NCBI GenBank assembly: GCA_022800815.1
Contig: JAAWRC010000002.1
Span: 1 to 64,000, forward strand
Direction: 5' to 3'
Origin: Lachnospiraceae bacterium
GTDB lineage: Bacteria > Bacillota > Clostridia > Lachnospirales > Lachnospiraceae
DNA: 64,000 bases
A model generated the notes under the pieces. That model saw only the letters and a program-made list of their open reading frames with translations. It ran no database searches and was not told the DNA's origin. This document shows positions 54,697-61,465 of the stretch, in pieces (the first letter of the stretch is position 1; each line of letters opens with the position of its first letter). The translations under genes were made by a program, and so were the position numbers.

Positions 54697-54714
54697 GCCG
54701 ACGGAACCGCCGGC
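54697..54714 (-). terminator. Terminator of the ferredoxin gene
   Basis: On the minus strand an 8-bp GC-rich hairpin (complement of 54697-54714, one G-T pair) is followed by TATTTCTTTTT, 23 bases past the ferredoxin stop. Confidence 0.6.
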
Positions 54715-54737
54715 CATTCCTATGTACGTGTTTTCAA

Positions 54738-54908
54738 TTATTCGGCGGAGATGGCGCCGGTGGGACATACGGCCTCGCAGGAACCGCAGTCTACGCACTC
54801 GTCAGCATTGATCTCATACTTTCCGTCGCCCTCGGTGATTGCGGATACGGGACATTCGTCAGCGCAGGTGCCGCAAGCTACACATTCGTCAGAAATTACG
54901 TGTGCCAT
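54738..54908 (-). CDS. 2[4Fe-4S] ferredoxin
   Basis: A 56-residue clostridial-type ferredoxin carrying electrons in anaerobic metabolism. Both cluster motifs are complete: 'CVACGTCADECP' and 'CVDCGSCEAVCP'. Length and the MAHVI start are typical. GGAGG precedes the ATG, and a terminator follows, so it is a single-gene unit. Confidence 0.95.
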   Translation of the reverse strand: MAHVISDECVACGTCADECPVSAITEGDGKYEINADECVDCGSCEAVCPTGAISAE

Positions 54909-55011
54909 AATAGAAACCTCCTTCTCTTAATTTAAAGATAGTATACTGCCTGTGAGTATTGTAATACATGGCAGATGGAATTGCAAGTGCAAAATTCAAT
55001 GCACGTCTGTT

Positions 55012-55404
55012 TTACAGGATCTGGCAGAATTCCAGCTGTTCGCCGGTGGGGCTGGCGATTTTGAAATAGCGGACGCCTTTTTCCCAGAAGGAGGACAGCT
55101 CCTCGATCCCGTCCGTGGTGATGGGATAGCCCTGTTTGACACAGTAGTCGTAATCGGCCTCGATATCGGAGGAGTCAAAGCTGTAGTGATCGATCTTTCC
55201 GGCGACTTCCGGGGAAAGGGGCGGATCCGCCTGATACATCTCGTAAACGACGTCGCAATTTTTCAGAAAATAGACGTTGCTTCCGGAGCCATTGGGGAAC
55301 TTGCCGATGACCTCGAAACCCAGTACGTCGACATACCATTTCGCATCCCTTTCCACGTCGTTGGTGGCCAGCCCGATGTGGCCGTGCTTTCTGTTCTTGA
55401 TCAT
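55012..55404 (-). CDS. VOC-family (glyoxalase/dioxygenase-fold) protein
   Basis: A 130-residue metal-binding fold protein. 'HGHIGLATNDVERDAKWYVD' carries the first metal His, 'VLGFEVIGKFPNG' the strand after it, and 'KIDHYSFDSSDIEADYDYC' and 'FKIASPTGEQLEFCQ' the second half with the final Glu. The start at 55404 has AAGGAGG 9 bases upstream; longer readings do not. Function could be detoxification, isomerisation or dioxygenation; not resolved. Confidence 0.88.
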   Translation of the reverse strand: MIKNRKHGHIGLATNDVERDAKWYVDVLGFEVIGKFPNGSGSNVYFLKNCDVVYEMYQADPPLSPEVAGKIDHYSFDSSDIEADYDYCVKQGYPITTDGIEELSSFWEKGVRYFKIASPTGEQLEFCQIL

Positions 55405-55589
55405 AAAAAATGCCTCCTTGGATCCTTTTCTTCCTATTGTAATGCCTGGGGAGGGAATCTTCAAGTATAAATTGCCAGAAAGCAAAAAGTGTAGTAAACT
55501 GAGACTGTGGAAGGGCCGGATGCATAGGTCGGGGCCCGAAAGCGAATACTGAGAGAAAACGAAGCGGCAAGCTTCAAGGAGGGATTTTT

Positions 55590-55895
55590 ATGTCAGTGCT
55601 TACGGTTACAAAAGGGAATTTTCAGAAAGAGGTTGTGGAGAGTGAAAAGCCGGTGCTGCTGGATTTCTGGGCACCCTGGTGCGGCCCCTGCCGCATGGTG
55701 GCCCCCGTTCTCGAGGAGATCGCCGGTGAGCGGACGGATATCCAAGTGGGGAAGGTCAACGTGGACGAGCAGCCGGAGTTGGCCTCGCAGTTCGGCGTCA
55801 TGAGCATCCCGACCCTGGTGGTCATGAAGGGGGGAAAGCCGGTGGCTCAGTCCGTGGGGGCCATGCCGAAGGAGGAGATACTCGCAATGCTGTAA
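55590..55895 (+). CDS. trxA: Thioredoxin
   Basis: A 101-residue thioredoxin. The active site '[11 protein letters not shown]' is intact and '[15 protein letters not shown]' gives the cis-proline loop. The length is normal. AAGGAGGG precedes the ATG. No thioredoxin reductase gene is adjacent. A terminator follows. Confidence 0.96.
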   Translation: MSVLTVTKGNFQKEVVESEKPVLLDFWAPWCGPCRMVAPVLEEIAGERTDIQVGKVNVDEQPELASQFGVMSIPTLVVMKGGKPVAQSVGAMPKEEILAML

Positions 55896-55915
55896 AACCC
55901 GGAGAACGGTCTGGG

Positions 55916-55952
55916 AAAAGGAGGGAAATGGAAGAGGTTCTCTCCTTTTTTT
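55916..55952 (+). terminator. Terminator of trxA
   Basis: AAAAGGAG (55916-55923) pairs with CTCCTTTT (55942-55949), followed by further T. Confidence 0.6.
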
Positions 55953-56013
55953 GATGGAAAATTTATGGTACAATGGAGAAAGGGCGTAATGAAAAACAAA
56001 AGGGGCGGATGCA

Positions 56014-57009
56014 ATGGGGAAACGGAAAAAATGGAAGCGGAGGTTCGTCCTCCTGGCGGCGGTCCTCCTGCTCGCATACATAGCCGCATGCAACATTCTG
56101 GTAAACGTGGCTCTGATTCCCGAGACCATGGAAAAACTGCAGGCTTTCGAGGATCTGACGGAGGAGGGGATGGAGGCCCTGGTGCGGACGGACGACATTT
56201 TGGAAAATCAGGCGGAATCCAGGGATGAAACGAAGGAATGGCTGGAGGCAGCAGATTCGGAGCTTTTGAACGTGACGACGGAGGACGGCTACAGGCTGGT
56301 GGGGCAGGTGTTTTATCAGCCGGAGGGGAGCGCCGGGCACAAATGGGTGCTGCTGCTCCACGGTTACACCGGCTGGAAGGAGGAAATGTATCCGATCGCC
56401 TGCCGATATGCAAAAGAGGGATATCAGATTCTGGTCCCGGACATGCGCTGCAGCGGAGAGAGCGAGGGGGACTTCATCGGCATGGGCTGGACGGACCGGC
56501 TGGACAATCTGCTGTGGCTGGAATTGATTCTGGACAAGGATCCGGAGGCGAAGATTGCGCTCCACGGTCAGTCCATGGGGGCGGCCTGTGCGCTGATGAT
56601 GTCCGGGGAGGAGGAGCTGTCCGGGGCGGTCAGGGCCGTCGTGGCGGACAGCGCCTACACGGACGCTTACCGGATGTTTGCCAAGCAGATGAGGGAATGG
56701 GCCCATCTGCCGGCCTTTCCCCTGCTTCCGGGGGCTTCCCTCATGCTGAAACTCCGGGGCGGCTACAGTTTGAGGGAGGCTTCCGCCCTGGAGGCGGTAA
56801 GGGAGACCGCCCTGCCGGTCCTGTTCATCCACGGAACGGAGGACGTATTCGTGCCGCCGGAGATGAGTCGGGAGCTCTATGAGGCGGCGGCCGGGGAGAA
56901 GGAGATTCTGATGGTGGAGGGGGCGGGCCACGTGCAGGTGCAGGACAAGGAGCCGGAGCTGTATTACGGGACGGTGTTCTCCTTCCTGGAAGCTCATGGG
57001 ATCCGGTAG
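56014..57009 (+). CDS. Membrane-anchored alpha/beta hydrolase
   Basis: A 331-residue hydrolase. An N-terminal membrane anchor (about 9-28) with a basic start 'MGKRKKWKRRF' places the enzyme outside the membrane. The hydrolase domain has 'LLLHGYTGWKEEMYPIACRY' (oxyanion), 'LVPDMRCSGESEGDFIGMG', the nucleophile elbow 'LHGQSMGAACALM' (Ser about 190), 'GTEDVFVPPEMS' (Asp) and 'GAGHVQVQ' (His). The catalytic triad is complete. Similar to peptidase S9/serine aminopeptidase-like hydrolases of Firmicutes; substrate unknown. Confidence 0.9.
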   Translation: MGKRKKWKRRFVLLAAVLLLAYIAACNILVNVALIPETMEKLQAFEDLTEEGMEALVRTDDILENQAESRDETKEWLEAADSELLNVTTEDGYRLVGQVFYQPEGSAGHKWVLLLHGYTGWKEEMYPIACRYAKEGYQILVPDMRCSGESEGDFIGMGWTDRLDNLLWLELILDKDPEAKIALHGQSMGAACALMMSGEEELSGAVRAVVADSAYTDAYRMFAKQMREWAHLPAFPLLPGASLMLKLRGGYSLREASALEAVRETALPVLFIHGTEDVFVPPEMSRELYEAAAGEKEILMVEGAGHVQVQDKEPELYYGTVFSFLEAHGIR

Positions 57010-57169
57010 GGCGTGCGGCGGAGCATGCCATGGCGGGAGTCCTTTTGGAGCGCTTTTGAAAAATCCGGCCCTTTACATTTGGAGGGGTCAGCCTTTATAA
57101 TAGAAGGAACAGCGGAAAAACGGGAAGGGCCGGGCGGACGTCCGGCTCCGGCATGGAAGGAGACAGAAT

Positions 57170-57754
57170 ATGAACGGCGTATCAGAAGAAAAGTTTGACA
57201 GGATAGAGGAAATAAAAAGTCAGGCCAGACAGGTCTTTGACGAGCTTTGGGAGGCGGCGGAGCTTGCGGAGGGGGAGATCCTGATCGTAGGGTGTTCCTC
57301 CAGTGAGGTGGCCAGCCACAGGATCGGCTCCTGGTCCAGCGAGGAGATCGGAAGGGCCCTGTTTGAGACTCTCCACGGGGCCTGCCGGGAAAAAGGGATT
57401 TACCTGGCGGCCCAGTGCTGCGAGCACTTGAACCGGGCGGTGATTCTCCCGAGGGAGGCGGCGCTGCGCTACGGCCTTCCCATGGTCAACGTGGTGCCCC
57501 AGCTAAAGGCGGGAGGGTCCTTCGCCACCGCGGCCTACCATGGGCTTTCCCGGGCCGTGGCCGTGGAGGAGGTGAAGGCCCAGGCCGGGATCGACATGGG
57601 GGACACCCTGATCGGCATGCACTTACAGGCTGTGGCCGTTCCGGTGCGGACGAAGGTGAAGCGCATCGGAGACGCTCACGTGGTGTGTGCGAGGACCCGG
57701 CTAAAATACATCGGCGGGGCCAGGGCCGCCTATTCGGAGAGACTCAGAGGGTAA
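57170..57754 (+). CDS. UPF0340 (TIGR01440) family protein
   Basis: A 194-residue protein of the YwlG-type family, widespread in Firmicutes and of unknown function. Recognised by 'VGCSSSEVASHRIGSWSSEE', 'LAAQCCEHLNRAVILPREAA', 'VVPQLKAGGSFATAAYHGLS' and 'GMHLQAVAVPVRTKVKRIGD'. AAGGAGA lies before the ATG. A likely promoter (TTTACA, 18 bases, TATAAT) lies about 70 bases upstream. Confidence 0.93.
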   Translation: MNGVSEEKFDRIEEIKSQARQVFDELWEAAELAEGEILIVGCSSSEVASHRIGSWSSEEIGRALFETLHGACREKGIYLAAQCCEHLNRAVILPREAALRYGLPMVNVVPQLKAGGSFATAAYHGLSRAVAVEEVKAQAGIDMGDTLIGMHLQAVAVPVRTKVKRIGDAHVVCARTRLKYIGGARAAYSERLRG

Positions 57755-57765
57755 AAAGGATTCTG

Positions 57766-57794
57766 TTGCCATGGGGTCGAAATTGGATTATGAT
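57766..57794 (+). promoter_or_regulatory. Promoter of thrH
   Basis: TTGCCA (57766-57771), a 17-base spacer and TATGAT (57789-57794), 35 bases before the ATG. Confidence 0.55.
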
Positions 57795-57828
57795 AGATCA
57801 TAGCACAACAATCAGGAGGAAATGAACG

Positions 57829-58431
57829 ATGTACATGATATGTTTGGATTTGGAGGGCGTGCTGGTGCCGGAGATCTGGATCGCATTTTCCGAGGCCAGC
57901 GGCATTCCGGAGCTTAAGCGGACCACCAGGGACGAGCCGGATTACGACAAGCTGATGAGATGGCGGCTGGGGATCTTGAAGGAGCACGGCCTGGGGCTTA
58001 GGGAGATCCAGGATACCATTGCGAAGATTGACCCGCTTCCGGGGGCTAAGGAGTTTTTGGACGAGCTTCGTTCCTTTACGCAGGCGGTGATCATCAGCGA
58101 CACCTTTACGGAATTTGCCTCTCCGCTCATGAAAAAGCTGGGCTGGCCCACCCTTTTGTGCAATTCTCTGGAGGTGGCGGAGAGCGGCGAGATCACCGGG
58201 TTCAAAATGCGGATCGCAGATTCCAAGCTCAGTACCGTGAGGGCCTTCCAGTCCATCGGCTATGAGACCATCGCCATCGGCGACAGTTACAATGATCTGG
58301 CGATGATCAGGGCGGGAAAATCGGGATTCCTGTTCCGGAGCACGGACAAGATCAAGGCGGATTATCCGGAGCTTCCGGCCTTTGAGACCTACGAGGAGCT
58401 GATGGCCGGGATCCGGGGGGCAATGAAATAA
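57829..58431 (+). CDS. thrH: ThrH-type phosphoserine phosphatase / homoserine phosphotransferase
   Basis: A 200-residue HAD-superfamily enzyme. Motif I is 'ICLDLEGVLVPEIW' (the second Asp is Glu, the ThrH pattern), motif II Ser is in 'VIISDTFTEF', motif III Lys in 'MRIADSKLSTV' and motif IV 'IAIGDSYNDLAMI'. ThrH can remove phosphate from phosphoserine and pass it to homoserine. The length matches the family. AGGAGG precedes the ATG. Confidence 0.9.
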   Translation: MYMICLDLEGVLVPEIWIAFSEASGIPELKRTTRDEPDYDKLMRWRLGILKEHGLGLREIQDTIAKIDPLPGAKEFLDELRSFTQAVIISDTFTEFASPLMKKLGWPTLLCNSLEVAESGEITGFKMRIADSKLSTVRAFQSIGYETIAIGDSYNDLAMIRAGKSGFLFRSTDKIKADYPELPAFETYEELMAGIRGAMK

Positions 58432-58507
58432 TCCGGAAATGCCAGATCAGTTAAGTCAGGCTTATATTTGAAGCGTTTATGGATAAAGAAAGGGCGGGAT
58501 TGAGAGT

Positions 58508-58681
58508 ATGAAAGGTCTTGTAAAGAAGTGGAACAGCATCAGTCTGATCCTGCGGATTCTGGTGGGCTTTATCATCGGCGTGGTGCAGGATTCTTTGGAG
58601 ACGGCCATCGATTCCAGCGGCGACGTGATGTTTGCGGCGGTGGCGGAATTCCATGACCGGATGAAACGGGAGCAGGCATGA
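58508..58681 (+). pseudogene. Fossil of a Na+/serine-threonine symporter (sstT-like)
   Basis: A 57-codon open frame whose first 25 residues ('MKGLVKKWNSISLILRILVG') match the N-terminus of SstT-type symporters. The last 30 ('DSLETAIDSSGDVMFAAVAE', 'FHDRMKREQ') match the C-terminus. The roughly 350 residues between are deleted in frame. The junction is near 58580 ('GVVQDSL'). The stop overlaps the trmO start (ATGA), as the full gene probably did. It has no ribosome site better than GAG, and no transport activity is possible. Confidence 0.75.
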
Positions 58682-59355
58682 AGGTGATTGCCCGTATTTA
58701 TACGGATTTTGAGGAGAAGTTCGGTATTCCCAGACAGAGCGGCCTGGTGAAGAGCCTGCGGGGGCGGATCGTGTTCGAGGAAGCGTACCGGTCGGCCGAG
58801 GCGCTGCGGGGACTGGAGGGCTTCGATTATATCTGGCTTCTCTGGAAATTCCAGGGAGTGGAGGAGGATCACTGGTCGCCCATGGTGAAGCCGCCGAGGC
58901 TTGGCGGAAAGAGGCGGATGGGGGTGTTTGCCACGAGGTCGCCCTTCCGCCCCAATGCCATCGGCCTCTCCTCGGTGAAGCTTGAGGGGATCGAATATAC
59001 GGAGGAGGGGCCGGTGCTTTTGGTTTCGGGGGCAGATATGAAAAATCGGACGCCCATCTACGACATCAAGCCCTATCTGGCTTACACGGATTCTCATCCG
59101 CAGGCCAGGGAAGGCTTTGCCCGTGAGGGGCGGGAGCATGAGCTTTCGGTCGAATTTCCGGAGGAGCTTCTGGAGTTCATTCCAAGGGACAAGAGGGAGC
59201 CTCTTCTGGAGATCCTGAAACTGGATCCAAGACCAGGCTATCACGAGGATGAAAACCGGAAATACGGGGTGGCTTTTGCGGGCTATGACGTGCACTTCCT
59301 GGTGAGGGGGAATGTTCTGACAGTTTTTGAAGTTGTACCATATATTCAGCCATGA
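58678..59355 (+). CDS. trmO: TrmO/TsaA-type tRNA t6A37 N6-methyltransferase
   Basis: A 225-residue protein. 'IARIYTDFEEKFGIPRQSGL' and 'GFDYIWLLWKFQGV' begin the TsaA-like beta-barrel. 'VFATRSPFRPNAIGLSSVKL' is the diagnostic motif, 'DIKPYLAYTDS' completes it, and the C-terminal part (about 130-225) holds the Tyr/Asp-rich 'LKLDPRPGYHEDENRKYGVA'. TrmO methylates threonylcarbamoyl-adenosine 37 in tRNA using SAM. It overlaps the sstT fossil by 4 bases. Confidence 0.9.
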   Translation: MKVIARIYTDFEEKFGIPRQSGLVKSLRGRIVFEEAYRSAEALRGLEGFDYIWLLWKFQGVEEDHWSPMVKPPRLGGKRRMGVFATRSPFRPNAIGLSSVKLEGIEYTEEGPVLLVSGADMKNRTPIYDIKPYLAYTDSHPQAREGFAREGREHELSVEFPEELLEFIPRDKREPLLEILKLDPRPGYHEDENRKYGVAFAGYDVHFLVRGNVLTVFEVVPYIQP

Positions 59356-59361
59356 TATAAT
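59333..59361 (+). promoter_or_regulatory. Promoter of uraA
   Basis: TTGTAC (59333-59338), a 17-base spacer and TATAAT (59356-59361). It overlaps the end of trmO, and transcription would start near 59368, giving a leader of about 95 bases. Confidence 0.6.
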
Positions 59362-59373
59362 GAGTGGCGGAAG

Positions 59374-59424
59374 TATGAAAGCAAGCTTCATATCTACCTT
59401 TATGGCAGGTGCAAGACCTGCCAT
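59374..59424 (+). other. Two small hairpins in the uraA leader
   Basis: TATGAA/TTCATA (59374-59379 / 59387-59392) and ATGGCAGGT/ACCTGCCAT (59402-59410 / 59416-59424) are perfect stems, the second with a 5-base loop. They do not match a PyrR-binding loop or a purine riboswitch as I know them, and there is no terminator T-run. Confidence 0.45.
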
Positions 59425-59465
59425 GCAGAGGAAAGTATGATGAAGAATTAAGGGAGGGTATGAGA

Positions 59466-60725
59466 ATGGAAGGCAGAAAGATCATCCAGGTGGAAGAGAA
59501 GGTTCCGGTAAAGCTGTTGATCCCGTTAAGCATCCAGCATATGTTCGCCATGTTCGGGGCGTCGGTGCTGGTGCCGTTTTTGTTCGGAATCAGCCCGGCC
59601 ATCGTGCTGTTTATGAACGGGGTGGGAACGCTGATCTTTACCTTGGTCACGAAGGGAAAGGCTCCGGCCTATCTGGGTTCCAGTTTTGCGTTTTTGGCTC
59701 CGGCCGGGATTGTAATCAGCAAAATGGGCTATGAATATGCGCTGGGCGGTTTCGTGGTTGTCGGGGCTCTCGGCTGCGTGCTGGCCTTTATTATTTACAA
59801 ATTCGGCTCCGACTGGATTGACGTGGTCCTGCCTCCGGCGGCCATGGGTCCGGTGGTGGCACTTATCGGCCTGGAGCTCTCGGGAAATGCCGCCTCCAAT
59901 GCGGGGCTTTTGGATGAGGTGATCGATCCCAGGAATGTCATTGTTTTTCTGGTGACTTTGGGCGTGGCCGTTTTTGGTAATATTTTGTTTCGGGGGTTTT
60001 TGTCGGTGATTCCCATTTTGATCGCCGTGATCGCAGGGTATGCGGCGGCCCTTTGCTGCGGGATCATTGATTTTGCCCAGGTGGCGGCGGCGCCTGTCTT
60101 TGCGATGCCGAATTTCCAAACGCCGAAATTTAACCTGGAGGCGATCCTTATCATTCTGCCGGTGCTCCTCGTCATCGCCTCGGAGCACATCGGCCACCAG
60201 GTGGTCACCAGCAAGATCATCGGCCGAGATCTGCTAAAAGATCCGGGACTGCACCGTTCTCTGTTCGGGGACAATTTCTCCACCATGCTGTCGGGCTTAA
60301 TCGGATCTGTGCCGACTACCACCTACGGGGAGAACATCGGTGTCATGGCGGTGACGAAGGTGTACAGTGTGCGGGTCATTGCAGGGGCGGCGGTGCTCTC
60401 CATCGTCTGCTCCTTTGTCGGTAAGCTTTCCATGCTGATCCAGACCATTCCCGGTCCGGTCATCGGCGGCATTTCCTTCCTGCTTTACGGGATGATCGGC
60501 GCTTCCGGCCTCCGGATCCTGGTGGATTCCAAGGTGGACTATGGCCGCTCCAGGAATCTGACCCTGACTTCGGTGATCTTTGTGACCGGTCTTTCGGGGA
60601 TTTCCGTGAAGATCGGGCAGATCCAACTCACGGGCATGGTGCTGGCCTGCGTGGTGGGGATGATCCTCAGTTTGGCTTTCTATGTGCTGGACCGCTTTGG
60701 ACTTACCAATGATCGGGAGGAGTGA
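59466..60725 (+). CDS. uraA: Uracil/xanthine permease (NCS2 family)
   Basis: A 419-residue membrane transporter with about fourteen hydrophobic segments. 'IPLSIQHMFAMFGASVLVPF' is the first half-helix region with the QH motif. 'AYLGSSFAFLAPAGIVISKM' follows, 'VLLVIASEHIGHQVVTSKII' holds the substrate-binding Glu, and 'GLIGSVPTTTYGENIGVMAV' the signature and second acidic residue. Motif pattern favours uracil (UraA/PyrP). The ATG at 59466 is 7 bases after GGGAGGG; an ATG at 59460 is too close. Confidence 0.9.
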   Translation: MEGRKIIQVEEKVPVKLLIPLSIQHMFAMFGASVLVPFLFGISPAIVLFMNGVGTLIFTLVTKGKAPAYLGSSFAFLAPAGIVISKMGYEYALGGFVVVGALGCVLAFIIYKFGSDWIDVVLPPAAMGPVVALIGLELSGNAASNAGLLDEVIDPRNVIVFLVTLGVAVFGNILFRGFLSVIPILIAVIAGYAAALCCGIIDFAQVAAAPVFAMPNFQTPKFNLEAILIILPVLLVIASEHIGHQVVTSKIIGRDLLKDPGLHRSLFGDNFSTMLSGLIGSVPTTTYGENIGVMAVTKVYSVRVIAGAAVLSIVCSFVGKLSMLIQTIPGPVIGGISFLLYGMIGASGLRILVDSKVDYGRSRNLTLTSVIFVTGLSGISVKIGQIQLTGMVLACVVGMILSLAFYVLDRFGLTNDREE

Positions 60726-60829
60726 GTGGGTATGACGGCCGCCGCCCACCGCTCTCTGTCTTTTTTGACGAAGGAAGCCTCCGGACCGACTGTCGGTGAG
60801 GGTACGGGAGAAGGCCCGGCCGCCCGGGG

Positions 60830-61087
60830 TCAGCCGGGCACGGCCATGTCGGGCCAGTTGAGGATCAGGTCCGCAATCTCTGTCTCGTAGTCGCCCAGGA
60901 TGTCTTCGCTTCTTCCGGCGCATTTCACGTTGGTCTCGACGCCCCAGAGGCTGTCATCCAAAAACTCCCAGATATGGTAGCGGAGCCCCCGGAACTGGAA
61001 GTCCAGGCTGCCGCAGCCGTCCTCTTCCGCATAGGTGAAGAGGATGTTTTTGGTTTTTAGGGCTTGCTGCACTTTTAAAAGTCTCAT
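60830..61087 (-). CDS. Small conserved protein of unknown function
   Basis: An 85-residue acidic protein: 'MRLLKVQQALKTKNILFTYA', 'FQFRGLRYHIWEFLDDSLWG' and 'DILGDYETEIADLILNWPDM'. The ATG at 61087 has AGGAGG 7 bases upstream; a second in-frame ATG 18 bases earlier lacks a site. I recognise the type as a short protein of Lachnospiraceae but no named family. Compact alpha/beta fold likely. Convergent with uraA. Confidence 0.65.
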   Translation of the reverse strand: MRLLKVQQALKTKNILFTYAEEDGCGSLDFQFRGLRYHIWEFLDDSLWGVETNVKCAGRSEDILGDYETEIADLILNWPDMAVPG

Positions 61088-61465
61088 GGGTTGACCTCCT
61101 GTCATATAATAAAACCTTTATTTCTTGCTGTCTCTTCATTGATAATGCTAAAACCTGGAATCTTCCAAATTCTCAGTTCATCCCTTGATACCATTAGGCT
61201 TTAAGTATAACATGTTTTTCGCAGGGTTAATACATATAATCTTAAATTTACGAATGGTTTGACAAATTTACGCAGGAATGTACCGGCTTTTTTGAGAACC
61301 CGTATTTTTTCGTTTACTTTTCAGCGAAGCTGCGTTATGGTAGAGGGAGGATGAAAAGGGAGTGGATGGAGATGGCGGCCGTCTGCGGGAGTCTTGATAT
61401 CGACCGCACAGGAGGGATTTTTTTCAAGAGGGGAGGGATGGCGTAAGGAGACTGCGCCGAAAAAA
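61088..61465. other. Intergenic region with a possible leader ORF
   Basis: AT-rich near 61130-61330, with a weak promoter (TTTACT, 17 bases, TATGGT around 61313-61341). A 31-codon frame (61351-61446) starts at an ATG directly touching GGGAGG, too close for good initiation. Nothing else recognisable before the kinase gene. Confidence 0.35.

Noticed and set aside
60297-60923. 208-codon minus-strand frame across the end of uraA
   Set aside because: It overlaps the permease and is a shadow; the real small gene on that strand is 60830-61087 in another frame.
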